A stretch of DNA of 14,027 nucleotides from an uncultured bacterium (GTDB taxonomy: Bacteria > Bacillota > Clostridia > Oscillospirales > Butyricicoccaceae). The position numbers were made by a program, and so were the translations under genes. The stretch spans positions 1 through 14,027 of the forward strand of contig CAJMOV010000023.1 of NCBI GenBank assembly GCA_905215125.1, given 5' to 3'. The notes beneath the pieces were generated by a model. It had not been told where the DNA came from and searched no databases. It saw only the letters and a list, made by a program, of their open reading frames with translations. This document shows, one piece after another, positions 1 through 7,387 of the stretch (within the stretch, counting starts at the first letter, position 1; each line of letters opens with the position of its first letter).

Positions 1-692
1 TGAATATCGTCTTCCAGGACCCGTTTAATTCGCTTAACCCGCGAATGACAGTCGCGCAAATCGTGGGCGAGCCGCTGCGAGCGCATAAAATGGTCAGCGG
101 CAGGCGGGATATGGAGTATCAGGTTCTTGAGCTTATTGAAAGCTGCGGGCTTTTTGCCGACCAGATCTATAGGTATCCCCACCAGTTTTCCGGGGGACAG
201 CGGCAGCGCATCTGTATTGCGCGCGCCCTGGCGGCGCGGCCGGACTTCATCGTCTGCGACGAAGCGGTCTCCGCTCTCGACGTCTCCATTCAGGCGCAGA
301 TCATCAACCTGCTGTGCGACCTGAAGGAGCAGCGCGGTCTGACATATGCGTTTATCTCGCACGATCTCAACGTCGTGCGGTTCATCAGCGACGAGGTGGC
401 GGTTATGTACCTGGGCAAGGTGGTGGAAAAAGCGCCCAAGGAGGAATTGTTTTCCAACCCCAAGCACCCATACACTATCGCCCTGCTGTCATCAGTGCCC
501 GTTTTTAACGCTGAGGAAGAAGGACAACGCGAGCGGATTCTGCTGGAAGGGGACATCCCATCGCCCTCCAATCCCCCTTCAGGCTGCCGTTTTCACACCC
601 GCTGTCCCCACGCCACGCCTGACTGCGCCAGGGTAGAGCCGCAGCTGCGTGAAATCGCGCCGGGGCACGCCGTCATGTGCGACAGGGTGTGA
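1..692 (+). CDS. Peptide ABC transporter ATP-binding subunit, OppF/DppF type (5' end missing)
   Basis: This is the cytoplasmic ATPase that powers an oligopeptide/dipeptide or nickel-type ABC importer. The gene runs off the left edge: the reading frame is open from base 3 and already encodes the Q-loop (NIVFQDPFNSLNPRM), so the ATG at 45 is internal and the Walker A segment lies outside the window. Visible in order are the Q-loop, the ABC signature FSGGQRQR, a Walker B segment ending in CDEAVSALD, the H-loop AFISHD, and the C-terminal oligopeptide-transporter extension (KHPYTIALLSSVP, then a segment with four cysteines spaced CX5CX6C plus one near the end). That extension is typical of the peptide/nickel subfamily and argues against a generic ABC ATPase. 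In such operons the OppF-type subunit is usually last, which fits the terminator just downstream. The substrate cannot be told from this subunit. Confidence 0.95.
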   Translation, partial: NIVFQDPFNSLNPRMTVAQIVGEPLRAHKMVSGRRDMEYQVLELIESCGLFADQIYRYPHQFSGGQRQRICIARALAARPDFIVCDEAVSALDVSIQAQIINLLCDLKEQRGLTYAFISHDLNVVRFISDEVAVMYLGKVVEKAPKEELFSNPKHPYTIALLSSVPVFNAEEEGQRERILLEGDIPSPSNPPSGCRFHTRCPHATPDCARVEPQLREIAPGHAVMCDRV

Positions 693-721
693 TGAAAAGG
701 AAAAGACATTCCTGCGCAGGG

Positions 722-765
722 AAAGCCGCGTCCCTCCTTATGGATAAAGGGGGCGCGGCTTTTGT
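722..765 (+). terminator. Intrinsic terminator of the peptide ABC transporter operon
   Basis: The stem AAAGCCGCG (722-730) pairs with CGCGGCTTT (754-762), and inner C/G pairs and a G-T pair extend it around 731-753. It is followed by a short T-rich tail. It starts about 30 bases after the ABC gene stop codon. Confidence 0.8.
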
Positions 766-813
766 TATGCCGCCGCAAGCAGGAGAGACGTACGAATAAA
801 AGGAGTATGCTGA

Positions 814-837
814 AAAAGCACGCCTAGGCGTGCTTTT
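814..837. terminator. Perfect palindromic terminator, probably bidirectional
   Basis: The arms AAAAGCACGCC (814-824) and GGCGTGCTTTT (827-837) are exact complements around a central TA. On the minus strand the hairpin is followed by five Ts, so it fits as the end of the GLUG/MMPL operon, about 95 bases past the stop codon of the GLUG gene. On the plus strand it also has a T-run and would back up the terminator at 722-765. Confidence 0.8.
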
Positions 838-930
838 CCTGTTGGCAATCGGGGATGAGCGGTCTGTTTTGGTGAAACAGAAGGGGAAAACTGCGGCGGC
901 CGGCAGCCCGGCACACCCGCTTGCCGCTTG

Positions 931-3900
931 TCAGCGGCCGGCGGCCTTCCCCGAGCTTTTGGGAAAACGGCCTTTCCGTGCGCGGCGCAACAGAAGCAGG
1001 GCGGCGGCCAGTACAGCGCTGGCGACACCAAACGGCCATAAGGAGACGGAAGGCTCTTTTCGGACGGCCTCCAGCGTAAAATTGTTGTTGTCAACGCGGA
1101 AGACACAGCAGCTGCCGTCCCGCTGCCAGTCAATGTTTGACCAGATCCCGCCGTCCGACAAACGAAGGGAGAAGGCGTCCCAGCCTGTAGGGGGCGTAAA
1201 GCGGACGGTATGTCCGCCCGTATCTGTGCCGGACAGCGACACCGTCCATTGCTCGGCGCCGGCGCTCTGCTGCGTCTGCCGGACCAGCAGCTCTGTCTGG
1301 CTGCCGAACACCCCTTCGATCAGAAATACAGCGTGAGCGCTGTCGCGCATGGCGTCGCTGGCCAGAGTAGTGTCAAATGGGGTGTATACCGCTTCAACGA
1401 CATGGTCGACGGTTATGAAATCCTCGCCGATTTCTTCCCAAACGCCGTAATACCCCTCTCGCTCCGGTACGGCAGGGGGCTGATGAGACGACAGAGCCTC
1501 TCCGTAGGAAAAGGAGACCGTTTCCAACGGCTTGCCATCCGAAACATAAGTCAGCATCAGGGAAAGGAAGGGATGGGGGAGACGATCTTCCTCCATCAGA
1601 ACGTCGTAAGCCACCGGTTCGGCCTGGCCCGAGTAGCTGATGCCGTCAACGCCGGCAAGCGGGCTTTCAACAAACCGGTTGCCCGACAGCGCGCCGACGT
1701 CCCGATCCCAGTCTCCGGCGACGGAGCCGGCGTGCCCGGCCGTTTTTTCAATGCTGACCAGGCTGACACATTCATAGATTTCGCAGCCATAGCCCGCGAT
1801 GCCTCCCACATAGCGGCCCCCGGCCAGGGTACACTTGGACCAACATTCACGGATGGTAGAGCGGGATGCGCCGGCGATACCGCCGACATAGTCACCGTCT
1901 GCGCTTTGGACGGTGCCGTAGCTTTCACATCCGAGCACATACCCCAGATCCATACGGCCCGCTATGCCGCCGGCGGCGTCCTTTTTGGCCGTCACACTTC
2001 CGCGGTTGACACAACTTTGTAAAATGGCGCGCGTTTCGTAGTGAAAGTTCAGGGACCTTTCACCTACCTCCGCGATGTCGTCCTCGGGGTCAAAGTCGTA
2101 TTCTATGGCCATGGCGCCGGCGATGCCGCCGACATTGAGGTCGCCTGACGCCGAGCCGGTGTTAACACAGCCGCGGGCTTTTCCCAGAGTGACGCTGTCG
2201 ATGCGCTGCTGAGAAACGTCGTTCCACAGCTCGCCGGCGTCGCTTTCCTGGGCATCGGACAGAGCGTCCAGGATGAGGGAGGAAATGGCCTGAAGCTGGT
2301 CGCTTAAATTGCGGATATCGCTGGAGAGGGTATCGGCAGAAGCGCCGGCTTCCTCCCGAAGCAGATCCATTTGCCTGCCAATGCCGCTGACGGCGCTGTG
2401 CAGGCCCTCCTCAGCCTGATGAAAGCTGTCGCCCAGCCGGTCAAATTCGATGGGATCGCGCCTGGCGAGGTCGACAAGCAGCTCGCGGACGTCCTCCATC
2501 AGCGCATCAAAATCCCGGGCGCCGCTTTCAAAAATGTCCATGGTGCTGGCAAGGGCAGACAGCGCCGGCTTCCAGTCATCCGACGTCTCGCCCAGCTGCG
2601 AAAGCGCTTCCCGCAGCGATTTAAGGGAGCTGTCCAGCGTATCGGCGGAAGAGGAGAAGTGTTCCAGCGCCTCGGACAGCTTCTGGCCGCTCTGCCGCAC
2701 GGCGTCCCAGTCCACGCTGACGGCGGAGACCGCGTCGGCAATTCCGCTCCCAATTTGGGAGACGGCGTCAGAAGCGGAACGCAGACCGTTTGCCAGCGAC
2801 AGCAGGCATTGCAGAACAGCCGCCTGTGCTCCCGATTCGCCGGGGGACTGAAGCAGCTGCACAAGCTGTTCCATGGCGCTGCCGCATTGCGTCAGCGCGG
2901 CGGACAGCTGCATGACGCCGCCGTTCAGCGCCTTGAGCGCTTGGGCAATGGCGTCAGGGTCTTCGACAACCAGCGCCGCGGCCAGGGCGTCAAGCGCCTT
3001 TCGGATACCATCCACTCCTGCGCGGGCCTGTGAAAGCCCTGTGCGGAAACGGGCGACGGAGTCAGATACGTCGTCCATACCGTTTGCAGTTGTGCCCATG
3101 GCTGCCGCTATTTGGTTGAGGCTGCCCTCCAGCCCGTCCAGCCCGTCGGCGAGAACGTCCAGGACGCCTTCGCCCTCTGCCGTAACGACGGCCAGCCGGT
3201 TCAGAGTATCGGCCAGGATGACGGAAGCGTCGTTGACAACGCTGATATTTCCGTCCGCCCAGTCGCCCAGCGTGCCGGAGAGCGCGGAAGCATTGTCGGA
3301 CGCCGACTGCGTGTACAGGGAAAGCTGCTCCAGCCTGCGGGAAAGAGTGCCGCGGCTGGCGTCGGCGTGATTCAGGGCGCTGTCGACCATGCCGTTTAAG
3401 CGGCTCAGCTCGTCCTGGAGCTGACTGACAGTATCTGGGCTGAAGATCAGGCAGATATTGGGGGCAATTTGCCCGGCGACGCCACCCACATCCTTGCGTC
3501 CTTCCACCGCGCCGGTATTTGTACAGCTTTCCAGGTACCCTGAGGAACGCCCCACGACGCCGCCGACGTTGTAACCTACATGAGGGTAACCGACGTGTCC
3601 CTGGTTCAGGCAGCTGCGCAGCACACCGCTGGAAAGCCCGGCGATGCCGCCGGTATCTGTCGTCGTGTTTAACACGCTTTCTCTCGTTAGGTCGCTAACC
3701 GTTTCCTCCAGGCTTTGTTCCTGTTCAGGACGGGCGGTGTTGACAGAGCTTTTGTTGACGCATCCGCTGACGGCGCCGCTGTTTTGCCCCGTAATGCCGC
3801 CAGTGCTTTTTTCACCCGTGACGATGCCCCCCGCCGTGCAGCCGTAAATGACCCCCGTGCCTTCGTTGCTGCCGGCAACGCCGCCCACCTGAGACTTGCC

Positions 3901-4371
3901 GCGCACAGAGCCGTAAAAGGTGCAGCTGAGAATGGCGCCGGCATTGCTGCCGGCAATACCGCCCAAGCAGGTCTGAGCGCCCGAGGCTGTCACTGAGCCC
4001 GTTACACACAGGCTGCGTACGACGGCCCCTTTCTGAATGTACCGGAACAGCCCCTGGTATGAGTCGCCGGAATCCAGTGACAGGCCGGAAATGGTATGGC
4101 CATTTCCCTCAAAGGTGCCGCCAAAGGTCGGTATGGGGGAGAAAACGACACCGGCGAGGTCGACATCAGCATCCAGAGAAACCGTCTTGCCCTGAGACCA
4201 GGTATTAAGCGTGCAGCTTTGAGACAGCTGCACAAGGTCGTCGGCGCTGCGGATGGAGATGACGGCGTCATTTGCGGCGAGCGCTGTAAACGGGCCGAGC
4301 AGGGGCAGCAGGAGTCCGGCAGCCAAAATCAGCGCGAGCAGACGGGGGAAGCGACTACGGGTTTTCAGCAT
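931..4371 (-). CDS. Large secreted, membrane-anchored GLUG-repeat protein with a long helical insertion
   Basis: The protein has about 1146 residues. It has a signal peptide (basic start, then LLALILAAGLLLPLLG, likely cut after TALAA near residue 35). A first block of GLUG-type repeats follows at about residues 139-302 (GGIAGSNAG, GGVAGSNEG, GGITGQNSG, GGIAGLSSG, GGVVGRSSG, each with a nearby SC/GC turn). Residues about 315-720 are strongly helical, with Leu/Gly/Ala heptad character. A second GLUG block lies at about 735-890. An InlB-B-like segment at about 945-1000 (SYGEALSS, REGYYGVWEE, VEAVYTP), a beta-rich region, and one C-terminal membrane helix (about 1111-1130) followed by a basic tail complete it. 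There is no LPXTG motif. Start choice: ATG at 4371 has GAGG six bases upstream; an in-frame ATG at 4377 abuts that site and is less likely. The gene overlaps the end of the MMPL gene by 17 bases, suggesting coupled translation and joint function. GLUG domains are known in surface proteins; the function here is unknown, and a role as pump partner is inference. Confidence 0.9.
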   Translation of the reverse strand: MLKTRSRFPRLLALILAAGLLLPLLGPFTALAANDAVISIRSADDLVQLSQSCTLNTWSQGKTVSLDADVDLAGVVFSPIPTFGGTFEGNGHTISGLSLDSGDSYQGLFRYIQKGAVVRSLCVTGSVTASGAQTCLGGIAGSNAGAILSCTFYGSVRGKSQVGGVAGSNEGTGVIYGCTAGGIVTGEKSTGGITGQNSGAVSGCVNKSSVNTARPEQEQSLEETVSDLTRESVLNTTTDTGGIAGLSSGVLRSCLNQGHVGYPHVGYNVGGVVGRSSGYLESCTNTGAVEGRKDVGGVAGQIAPNICLIFSPDTVSQLQDELSRLNGMVDSALNHADASRGTLSRRLEQLSLYTQSASDNASALSGTLGDWADGNISVVNDASVILADTLNRLAVVTAEGEGVLDVLADGLDGLEGSLNQIAAAMGTTANGMDDVSDSVARFRTGLSQARAGVDGIRKALDALAAALVVEDPDAIAQALKALNGGVMQLSAALTQCGSAMEQLVQLLQSPGESGAQAAVLQCLLSLANGLRSASDAVSQIGSGIADAVSAVSVDWDAVRQSGQKLSEALEHFSSSADTLDSSLKSLREALSQLGETSDDWKPALSALASTMDIFESGARDFDALMEDVRELLVDLARRDPIEFDRLGDSFHQAEEGLHSAVSGIGRQMDLLREEAGASADTLSSDIRNLSDQLQAISSLILDALSDAQESDAGELWNDVSQQRIDSVTLGKARGCVNTGSASGDLNVGGIAGAMAIEYDFDPEDDIAEVGERSLNFHYETRAILQSCVNRGSVTAKKDAAGGIAGRMDLGYVLGCESYGTVQSADGDYVGGIAGASRSTIRECWSKCTLAGGRYVGGIAGYGCEIYECVSLVSIEKTAGHAGSVAGDWDRDVGALSGNRFVESPLAGVDGISYSGQAEPVAYDVLMEEDRLPHPFLSLMLTYVSDGKPLETVSFSYGEALSSHQPPAVPEREGYYGVWEEIGEDFITVDHVVEAVYTPFDTTLASDAMRDSAHAVFLIEGVFGSQTELLVRQTQQSAGAEQWTVSLSGTDTGGHTVRFTPPTGWDAFSLRLSDGGIWSNIDWQRDGSCCVFRVDNNNFTLEAVRKEPSVSLWPFGVASAVLAAALLLLRRARKGRFPKSSGKAAGR

Positions 4372-6838
4372 GCTCATCCTCTTCTTTCTTCACAATGGGG
4401 GAGGGGTGGTGGACGTGTACCATGGCTGTTACCTCCCCTTCGACAACGCCATGGACTTCCGCGTCGATTTTGCCGGAAATGGAGCCCTTGACCATGCCGT
4501 CCAGATAAACCCGCCCGCTGGCGCTGGCGGGCTGCATAAGCGCAGGATATTTGAGGTTAAAGGCCGTCTTTTCAATGATGGCGTCGCCCAGCAGCAAAAT
4601 TTCGGGCAGAACGCCCATGACCAGCGCCATGGAAAGGATAGTGCCGCGCCCCAGCGCGTCGCCCACGCCGTAAATGGCGGCGTCGCTCGTCAGCTTGGCG
4701 ATGAGAATACCGGCGCAGGACATGATAGCGCCAGAGGTCAGCACCGTCGGGAAAGCCTGGTTGAGCGTTTCAACCATAGCCTCCCTGCGGGGCATGCTTT
4801 TCTTCAGCTGCTGGTAGCGGGAGGAAATGACGATGGCATAGTCGATGTTGGCGCCCATTTGAATAGAGCTGACGATGAGATAGCTCATGAAAAAGATGTA
4901 TGTGCCCTGCATGGCAGGTACGGCAAAATTGATCCAGATGCTGCCCTGGATAACCAGGATGAGCAGGATGGGCAGGCCGACCGACTGGAAGGTAAACAGC
5001 AATATAACAATGACAAAGACAACAGACAAAACGCTGATGAGCACATTGTCTCCCCGGAAGGAGGAGGCCAGGTCATAGTCGCTGGTCGAATCCCCTGTGA
5101 TGTAGAAGGTGCCAGGGGTATAATAGCGGCCCACCTCGTCGTGCAGGCTGTCTAAAAAGGCGAAGGTCTCTTCGCCCTCCTCCGGCAGGCTGACCTTGAG
5201 AACCAGACGGGAATAATCGGCGCCCTGAAGCTGGGCCAGCGCGTCGGTGATTTGGCTGTGCATGTCGTCCAGGGCAGCCCAGGTGTCGCCGTCCAGGGTG
5301 ATATAGCCTTCCTCTGCCCGGTCGTAAAGGAAGAGAAACATATTCAGTATGGAGACGCTGTACTGATCGATGTTGTTGACAATGCGGCCGTAATCCTCCT
5401 GATCGGCGGCATAAGCGGTGTAGAGCAGGCGAATGAGCTCGATATCCATATCGACAAGCTCGGAAAACTGGCGCGGCGTCAGCCGGTCGGTCAGCACATA
5501 ATCCTCGCCGTCGATTCCCACGTTGGCAAGGCCCAGGGCAGTGTCCACCTGCTCAAGGGAGCTCAGCCTGGCCAGAAGGCGGCCTTCTGTCTCGTAATCC
5601 CCGGCGGGGATGATGATCGCCATGACATTCTGCGAGCCGAAGCGAGACTCAATGGCCTTTTCCTGTATCATGGCGTCGCTCTGCTTTTGCGGCTCGATGA
5701 GACTGTAGCCATAGCCATAGGGGCATTGGCTGGATAGGAGAAAGGCAGCGATCAGGATGCAGGCGAAAACAGGGGGAACTACCAGCTTGAGCTTGGTGAC
5801 CAGCCTGCCCCATGCCGTGATTTTAGGAACAAAGCTGCGGTGATGGGATTTGTCGATAAGCCGGCTGAACAGCATGAGCAGGCCGGGCATCAGGGTAAAG
5901 ACGGTCAGGATGCTCAGCAAAATGGCCTTGATAAGCACCAGCCCCATGTCAAAGCCGATGCGGAACTGCATAAACATCATAGCGCCAAGGCCGGCCAACG
6001 TCGTCAAACAGCTGGAGGAAATTTCCGGTATGGCCTTGCTCAGCGCCAGGATGCAGGCCTCGCGCGCAGGGGCGTGCTCGCGTTCCTCGCTGAAGCGGTG
6101 GCACAGGATAATGGCATAGTCAATGGCGAGCGCCAGCTGCAGCACGGGGGAGATGGAGCTGGAAACAAAGGAGATGGTTCCCAGGATGAAATTGGTTCCC
6201 ATATTGAGCAGCATAGCCGACAAAAAGGTGATGAGCAGCACTGGGATTTCGCCATAGGTTTTGGACGTCAGAAGCAGCACTGCAACAATGATGACGGCGG
6301 CGATGCCCATAATGACCTGCATTTCCCCGGCCAGCGTTTCCGATTGGTTTTCCCCCACTGTACTGGAAAGGGAGAGATCATAGCCGGCAAGGGCCTGCCT
6401 GAGCTCGTCCATGGCGGCCAGGCTGACGGAGTCGGAATCCTCCCCGGCGAAGGTGATATCGAATAATGCGGAGGAATCGCGGTAGTGCGCAGCGCGGTCG
6501 CCGGCATCGTCCTCGCTGCCAAAGTCGACGGTGGAAAGCCCCTCGATGCCTTTGAGCCGCTCGGACAGCTTGAGCGCCTGCTCGTAGGAGATGTTGGACA
6601 CCATGACACGGGCGGTGCCAAAGGTGGTGAACTGGTCTTCCATGATGCTGAGGCCCTGCCGGGTCTCGGTGTCCTCCGGCAGGTAGTCGGTGATGTCGTT
6701 GTTGACCGACACCCAATTCATGGAAAACAGACAGAAAATGAGCGCGCCGGCGTAGATGAGGAAAAACAGGCTGCGTTTATCCACAATCCAGGTGGCCAGG
6801 CGCAGAAAAAAATCGGGCTTTTGCTCTGATTGCGCCAT
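4355..6838 (-). CDS. MMPL-family RND-type membrane exporter
   Basis: This is a proton-driven integral membrane transporter of the MMPL/RND superfamily, 827 residues, expected to export a lipid, hydrophobic or amphiphilic compound. The fold is the usual duplicated one: TM1 at about 23-43, an external loop domain (45-170), a helix bundle at about 173-325, TM7 at about 350-370, a second external domain (375-595) and a second bundle at about 600-755. The two Asp-Tyr pairs that form the proton relay in MmpL3-type pumps are both present, in LALAIDYAIIL (D240/Y241) and MGANIDYAIVIS (D666/Y667), so the pump looks functional. The extra C-terminal tail after residue 770 has alternating Gly/Val/Ile beta-repeat character and then His- and acid-rich residues. 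The start at 6838 is supported by AAGGAG nine bases upstream. The gene follows the small 115-residue gene by 4 bases and overlaps the GLUG gene. The cargo cannot be told from sequence. Confidence 0.95.
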   Translation of the reverse strand: MAQSEQKPDFFLRLATWIVDKRSLFFLIYAGALIFCLFSMNWVSVNNDITDYLPEDTETRQGLSIMEDQFTTFGTARVMVSNISYEQALKLSERLKGIEGLSTVDFGSEDDAGDRAAHYRDSSALFDITFAGEDSDSVSLAAMDELRQALAGYDLSLSSTVGENQSETLAGEMQVIMGIAAVIIVAVLLLTSKTYGEIPVLLITFLSAMLLNMGTNFILGTISFVSSSISPVLQLALAIDYAIILCHRFSEEREHAPAREACILALSKAIPEISSSCLTTLAGLGAMMFMQFRIGFDMGLVLIKAILLSILTVFTLMPGLLMLFSRLIDKSHHRSFVPKITAWGRLVTKLKLVVPPVFACILIAAFLLSSQCPYGYGYSLIEPQKQSDAMIQEKAIESRFGSQNVMAIIIPAGDYETEGRLLARLSSLEQVDTALGLANVGIDGEDYVLTDRLTPRQFSELVDMDIELIRLLYTAYAADQEDYGRIVNNIDQYSVSILNMFLFLYDRAEEGYITLDGDTWAALDDMHSQITDALAQLQGADYSRLVLKVSLPEEGEETFAFLDSLHDEVGRYYTPGTFYITGDSTSDYDLASSFRGDNVLISVLSVVFVIVILLFTFQSVGLPILLILVIQGSIWINFAVPAMQGTYIFFMSYLIVSSIQMGANIDYAIVISSRYQQLKKSMPRREAMVETLNQAFPTVLTSGAIMSCAGILIAKLTSDAAIYGVGDALGRGTILSMALVMGVLPEILLLGDAIIEKTAFNLKYPALMQPASASGRVYLDGMVKGSISGKIDAEVHGVVEGEVTAMVHVHHPSPIVKKEEDEHAENP

Positions 6839-6842
6839 GCTG

Positions 6843-7190
6843 TTATTCTCCTTGATTTGTCACAGGGTCTGTGGCGGCTTGCCTTTCTGTGGCGGCTTGC
6901 CTTCCAGAACGGACGCCACGAATGGGGAAGTCTCCGTCCTCCGTGCGCAGCACCGCCAGCAGACGGCCGCCGGACAGGCTGCCCTGCAAAACGCCGGAAT
7001 AATCCCGCGCCGCTGTTTTGAGCGTCCCGGATGCGCGAAAGGCGACACCGGGGGAAATATCACCGCTGAACAGGTGGCATTCATCCAGCAGGCTGAGAAT
7101 GACGCGTCCCTCTTCGGGCCGAATTTCCGCCCAGCCCCGCTTGGATCCCATAGGGCTGGACAGCTCGATGCGGTATGTGAGACTTTTCAT
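6843..7190 (-). CDS. Small protein of unknown function, first gene of the MMPL operon
   Basis: This 115-residue protein belongs to no family I recognise with certainty. It has no signal peptide or membrane segment and so should be cytoplasmic. Residues about 1-92 look beta-rich with short repeated strands ending in turns (ELSSPMGSKRGWAEI, RASGTLKTAARDYSG, LLAVLRTEDGDFPIRG), suggesting a small beta-barrel or lipocalin-like fold; this is inference. The C-terminal tail (RQAATERQAATD) comes from an 18-bp tandem duplication and is probably unstructured. The start at 7190 has AGGGGGT eight bases upstream. It lies directly behind the operon promoter, and its stop is only four bases before the MMPL start, with the MMPL ribosome binding site inside its last codons. 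This arrangement points to a role tied to the exporter, such as cargo binding or regulation, but nothing in the sequence proves it. Confidence 0.75.
   Translation of the reverse strand: MKSLTYRIELSSPMGSKRGWAEIRPEEGRVILSLLDECHLFSGDISPGVAFRASGTLKTAARDYSGVLQGSLSGGRLLAVLRTEDGDFPIRGVRSGRQAATERQAATDPVTNQGE
6868..6903. repeat. 18-bp tandem duplication inside the small operon gene
   Basis: The 18-base unit TCTGTGGCGGCTTGCCTT occurs twice in a row (6868-6885 and 6886-6903) without mismatch. It is in frame and duplicates six residues near the C-terminus of the 115-residue protein. It looks like a recent slippage event. Confidence 0.9.
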
Positions 7191-7205
7191 TGTTCACACC
7201 CCCTG

Positions 7206-7220
7206 TCGAAATTGATTCGA
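7206..7220. promoter_or_regulatory. Candidate TetR operator over the operon start point
   Basis: The arms TCGAA (7206-7210) and TTCGA (7216-7220) form a dyad with a five-base spacer. It overlaps the end of the -10 box and the expected transcription start of the minus-strand operon, the usual place for a TetR-family repressor site. The arms are short, so this is suggestive only. Confidence 0.35.
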
Positions 7221-7248
7221 TTATAACCCTGCGGGAAGAGGTAAGCAA
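7220..7248 (-). promoter_or_regulatory. Sigma-A promoter of the small gene-MMPL-GLUG operon
   Basis: On the minus strand there is a TTGCTT -35 box (7243-7248), a 17-base spacer and a perfect TATAAT -10 box (7220-7225). Transcription would start near 7213, about 23 bases before the ATG of the 115-residue gene. Confidence 0.75.
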
Positions 7249-7366
7249 TCCGCAAATCAGGCCGGATGTGTAAAACCCAACAAAAGGGACGGTTTGTGCA
7301 GGCTTTTAAGAGCGGGCCGCGGCGCACGATCGATTATTTTATAGTGATTTTTTTCTGCAGAAATGG

Positions 7367-7372
7367 TATATT
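7367..7372 (+). promoter_or_regulatory. Possible -10 box for the tetR gene
   Basis: TATATT lies 15-21 bases before the candidate starts. The matching -35 (GTGATT at 7344-7349, 17-base spacing) is weak, and the leader would be very short. This is a low-certainty assignment. Confidence 0.3.
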
Positions 7373-7387
7373 GAGAAAAAGCAGGTG

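Noticed and set aside
45..47. ATG as start of the ABC ATPase
   Set aside because: The frame is open upstream and encodes the Q-loop, so the true start lies outside the window.
861..877. CTGTTT/AAACAG hairpin between the two terminators
   Set aside because: A six-base stem without T-tract, near two much better terminators; probably chance.
1210..2022. Long plus-strand open frame of 270 codons
   Set aside because: It is antisense to the GLUG gene, whose frame has a signal peptide, repeats and a membrane anchor. The plus-strand product has no recognisable domain or ribosome site; it follows from GC-rich codon usage.
4253..6466. Plus-strand open frames of 160-300 codons (4253-5155, 5252-5737, 5840-6466)
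   Set aside because: All are antisense to the clearly real MMPL gene, and their products are low-complexity and rich in His/Gln/Asp, as expected of a complement frame.
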